Of a stretch of DNA of 64,000 bases, positions 59,911 through 64,000 are shown in pieces; position 1 is the first letter of the stretch, and each line of letters starts with the position of its first letter. The DNA is taken from assembly GCA_016800925.1 (NCBI GenBank), contig JABCPU010000069.1:1-64000 (forward strand), given 5' to 3'. The notes below the pieces were generated by a model. The model did not search any database. It saw only the letters and a program-made list of their open reading frames with translations, and was not told where the DNA came from. A program made the position numbers and the translations under genes. This stretch comes from Suillus spraguei. Taxonomy: Eukaryota; Basidiomycota; Agaricomycetes; Boletales; Suillaceae.

Positions 59911-60864
59911 TAGCTAAGTTCAAGTCAAACCAATGTGCAAAAGTAGTGTCGTAGTCAGCGGTAAGCTGCCACAGCTAGCGAAGATGCTGCCGGAATTAGC
60001 ATTGTATGTAGTGGTACTACCATGGTCGAAACAATGCTTGGAAACGTTGTGTCGAGCAAGCAATGTCGAGCGATAAAGTCAGCAGTAGCAGTAAGGTGCA
60101 AACGGTGCAAAGAAACAGTAAAGAAAACTGCAGTACTTTCAGCAGGAAAGTAGCAGTAAGCGTGAAGTTCAGTCAAAATAGGGGTCAAGGATCTAGCAGT
60201 ATGCCAGCGGTAATGGTGAACGAGCAAAATCGATTAATGAGCGGTAAAGAACATTAAAGACTAAGTCCACTACTGGGTAGATCCAGAGCTAGACAATAAT
60301 CCTGACCTATAGTACAGTGAAAATGAGGTACAAATCAGGTACTGTATTGTGCGGGGTACCCGGTGCTTATATCCTAAATTGTATGTACTCGGAATGCTTT
60401 AGGTGAAATCAGTAGCGCCCAAGTACAGTAACCGCCATATGTAAATGTAGTGTGAGGCGGCTGCGGCATGAGGCAACATGTAATAAGACTTGCCGTGGAA
60501 TCAGTGATAACGAACATAAAACAAACTATGCACCAAATGGAGCTATGCAGACGAGGCAAGGACATGGAAGGACATCAGTATGTGGAACGTGGTGTGGCAA
60601 TCAGTACGGTGTGCAGTAAGCATGAGATGCTGCCGGTATGTGCTAAAGGAGTAAGATGGCCTTTGGACGAGTGGAAACTCCTATAGATGTGAGATGAGTG
60701 CTAAAAGATAGGGATTCAAGGCCAGCACCAATACATATGTTCGTTACAGCGCCCGTCGCAGACATCACTCAAGTTCCTTAGCACCTGGCTAGGTCGCTAA
60801 CAGATCAGAGTTTGAAGTTATTTTAAGATTACAAATTGAATCAAAACCAAAACACTCACCAACC

Positions 60865-63560
60865 ATGCCTCAGTGCTGAATATTCTGTGCCAAGGAGTTC
60901 CCTGTGAGGGGTGGTGTCAAGAGACACATAGCTAGCCGCCCTGAATGTAGAATGGAATGGGAGTTAACAATCAAAGAAGATGGCCCACAAGTGGACTTTG
61001 CTTATGATGATGCCATTGGCAGTTCCCCACTTCATCACTCATGCTCCAAGTCTTCTGATGCTGATCAAGACAACCCACTGCCAGTGCTGAAAAGTCAGCA
61101 GGTGACCATCGAGGATGTTGCTGATGAAAATGAAGTGAAAATAAATAGTGGGTGATATTTCAAGGAATGTCCTGATGCTGGATGGACACTGTGGGAGGGA
61201 GTTACTGATTTTGAAAGCTATAAGAAGTATAAGGAAGACCTGGGTGAGGATGAGTGGTGCAATGAGTATGTACCCTGTTGTCTTCACTGTCTCCTCTAGT
61301 AAAAGATGATTGATTTCAGTCACCAGAGAAGAATGGGGACTCATAGAGTGGCTTGTTAAAAGTCTGGGCCAGACCTGACCTGATGATTTTCTAAAGTTGC
61401 CAATAGTAAGTTTGCCAGTGAAAGTATTTGACTTACTGGTGTGACAGACATGAAACTGAATGCAACCATCATTCCACAATAACTGATCATTCCTCCAGAA
61501 GGTCAACAAACTTCTGCATGGAGCCGCCTGGAGCTGCAAGAAGATCAGTGTACAGAGAAACCAAACAGACGAGAAGGGTGAACCACTGTACAAAGATGTT
61601 GAGCTTTGGATGCATTGTAGAGAAACAATGCTGCCTAGGGGGGCAGCTATAAGAAGCAGGGAGCAGTATGTTCAGCCCAAAGGACTTCTGACTAGCCAAA
61701 ACTCAAGGGAAGGAGAGAGAAAATAGTCAAAGACAGTGGTAATGCTCATTTCAGAAAACTAGGTATCCAGGAGCTAACTAGTGAGCTATGAAAGCTATAC
61801 AAGAACTCAAATGAGCGAGGAGCTATGGTAAGCTGCCCAAGAACTCAATCAAATGAGGAGCTATCAGTACTGGAACTAAGTAGAATCCTAGGTAGTGCAA
61901 GGAAGGTGAAAGGTAAAGTGCTTATGTAATCAGCAAAAGTGCGAACCTAAGGTAAGGAAAGTCCCAGTAAGAGACATCATGCAAAAACTACCTTTTTAAG
62001 CCCAGCCTGAGTTTGTCTGTCACAGCATGATCCTGTGGAGTGCATCAAAGACTTGATCAGAAATCCTCAATTCAAGGATCATATGGTGTATACACCTGCA
62101 TGAGCATACACAGACTCCACAGGACTTCACCGAGTGATTGATGATATGTGGGCTGCAGATTGGTGGTGTGACAAACAAGTAAGTACCTTGTCAAAAAAGC
62201 AAAAATGAAATGTACTGGCCTATGATGTTCAGAAAACATTGCTGCAAGGAGCGACCATCGCACTGATCATTCTTGCAACAGACAAAACATGTCTGTTACA
62301 ATTCTGAGATGACAAATCAGTGTGGCCTGTGTACCTCTCAATTGGCAACATCACAAAAGAAACACAGCAGGAAATATCAGCATAAGCGATGGTCCTAATT
62401 GGATACTTACCTGCAGGCAAACTAGGTTGCTTTACATCCAATGCATGCTCCCTTGCTAGTTACCAAGTATTCCACTATTGCATGTCTCTGCTCCTTCAAC
62501 CCCTCATTGTGGCAGGTGAAAATGGTGTTGACATGGTGTGTGCTGACTCATTGATCCATCAAGTATATCCAATCCTTGCTGCTTATGTTGCAGACTTTCT
62601 GGAGCAATGTCTTGTTGCATGTTGCAAGGAGAACCAGTGTCCAAAGTGTCTGGTTGCTGCAGATGAAAGAGGCATTCCGCTGAGTTCACTGATGTGACAC
62701 TCTGAGTTGACAAAAGAAGCATTAGAGAAACAGAAGAATGTCAGCATCCTACGAATTTGAGGACTATGGACTACATGTCATTTACATTCCTTTCTGGACT
62801 AATCTCCCCCACACTGACATTTTCCTGGCCTTCACACTGGACCTCCTACACCAGCTGCACAAAAGCATCTTCAAGGACCACCTAGTTAAATGGTGTCTTG
62901 ATATTGTTGGCAAAGAAGAGATGGATGCTTGTTTCAAGGCAATGCCAGACTATCCTGGTCTTTGGCAATTTAAGAAAGGAATATCAACAGTAAAGCAGTG
63001 GACTGGCACAGAACACAAAGAGATGCAATGAGTTTTTGTTAGGCTACTTGCTGGAGCTGTTCCAAGGTATGGTCTTGATGCATTGAACAAAGTTCATGCT
63101 GACATGGTTATTTTCGATTGTTTACCAGTCAAGTGTTAGTAATTGTGCAAGCTATACTTGATTTTTCCTATTATGCACAGCTTTGAGTACACATGGCTGA
63201 ATCCCTTGACACTCTCAAAAGTGCCCTTGCAAATTTAATTCCAGAGCAACAAGGACATCTTGCAAGAACTCAAAGTTCATGAGCATTTCAACATTCAGAA
63301 ATTACATCAGCTCTCACACTATGTTCAGTCAATCCTACTGTTTGGTGCTACTGATGGTTTTAACAGCAAGCTTCCAGAACAACTACATATTGACTTCACC
63401 AAAGAAGCTTATTGTGCTAGCAACAAGTGTGACTATGAGGAACAGATGACCCTATGGCTCCAGCACCAGGAGGCAGTGTTCCTGTGTGGTTCCTACCTCA
63501 ATTGGCTGTTGGAACAGTCTCAGTTGGCACTAGCTGATTGCAAAAGTTGTGAGCACGGAT
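60865..63560 (+). pseudogene. Plavaka-type (CACTA-like) transposase pseudogene
   Basis: The segment starts with a zinc-finger-like MPQC*IFCAKEFPVRGGVKRH containing an in-frame stop. The ordered hallmark blocks of Agaricomycete Plavaka transposases follow: [204 protein letters not shown] and FGATDGFNSKLPEQLHIDFT. At least six stops or frameshifts interrupt it. The 3' end is cut by the LTR at 63561. Confidence 0.88.
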
Positions 63561-64000
63561 TGTTAGAATCCACGTCCAATAGAGATATCCAGAAGTGATA
63601 TCCGAAAGTATTTCTGGTCATATGACCTGTCATCCAGATTAGGTTACTCCTCTTAATCACCAGATTACCTGTCAAGTAGCGGAGTAGACTAATACTCATC
63701 CATAGCAATGATAGCATAGTGTACAGCTACTTACTCCAGACTCCATCATATCATTGGAGATGATGACAGAGATACTCCATACATATTTAGTATATAAACA
63801 ACATGTAAACTACAAGTTAAAGTGTCAAAATAAGAAATCTATTCTGTACCGAAGTTACTCTACTCCTATAAACTGGATTTCCATTCCTTTCCGGTTCCTA
63901 TCTTAGTCCGCTCTTCTGGAACCCCTATTTCTGGAATACCTCCGGAAAACATCTCAGAAACCTCCTCTGGATATCCTTCGGATTCCTTTCAGAAACTTTA
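63561..64000 (+). repeat. LTR of a retrotransposon, truncated by window end
   Basis: TGTTAGAATCCACG begins an LTR-like sequence that interrupts the Plavaka reading frame (after CEHGL). It has a TATA-like TAGTATATAAAC (about 63790-63801) and CT-rich downstream sequence resembling the transcribed parts of the LTR at 54827. The element continues beyond the window, so neither its 3' end nor the target duplication can be verified. Confidence 0.65.

Overview
The window is genomic DNA of a filamentous basidiomycete, most likely an Agaricomycete. Genes carry many short GT-AG introns (mostly 40-70 nt). The protein families are those of this class: CSC1-type channel, NCS1 permease, F-box proteins with an N-terminal coiled coil, and a DUF6532-type transposon-associated protein. 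The mobile elements fit too: Plavaka-type CACTA-like transposase, PIF/Harbinger relics and Ty1/copia-like LTRs. No prokaryotic features, CRISPR arrays or convincing tRNA/rRNA genes were seen. The species cannot be named from the sequence alone.

Layout. 0-3 kb is a transposon graveyard: a solo LTR with a perfect 5-bp target duplication, a Harbinger transposase relic, a copia reverse-transcriptase relic and a second LTR. 5.2-7.5 kb holds a secreted GH47 alpha-mannosidase gene with frame breaks (minus strand). 8.7-9.4 kb holds a degenerate inverted repeat. 9.7-14.5 kb encodes a PHD-finger/chromodomain nuclear protein and a coiled-coil hypothetical protein (minus). 15.1-16.7 kb is an intact FYVE-like/SAP/RING ubiquitin ligase of the RNF34 type (plus).

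17.0-24.0 kb is the most unusual part. It is a nested inverted-repeat cassette with two nearly identical ~2.0-kb arms in opposite orientation. Each arm carries one intact small QxW (ricin-B/beta-trefoil-like) lectin gene. The arms enclose a ~3-kb loop that has its own inner inverted repeat around an unknown gene.

24.1-31.4 kb and 42.6-49.2 kb are ordinary housekeeping DNA: a CSC1/OSCA-type stress-gated channel, VPS16 (HOPS/CORVET tethering), PWP2/UTP1 (SSU processome) and an NCS1 nucleobase/allantoin-type permease. An F-box gene (34.4-35.8 kb) and a hypothetical multi-exon gene (38.0-38.7 kb) lie between long stretches with no recognisable gene. 50.2-64 kb is again transposon-rich: a decayed Harbinger element with terminal inverted repeats, an LTR, a DUF6532 pseudogene, a minisatellite split by a solo LTR, further LTR fragments, and a Plavaka transposase pseudogene cut by an LTR that runs off the window.

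The housekeeping genes have no apparent functional coupling; they are single eukaryotic transcription units. Most coding structure was derived by hand from conserved protein motifs and GT/AG junctions, so splice sites are predictions.
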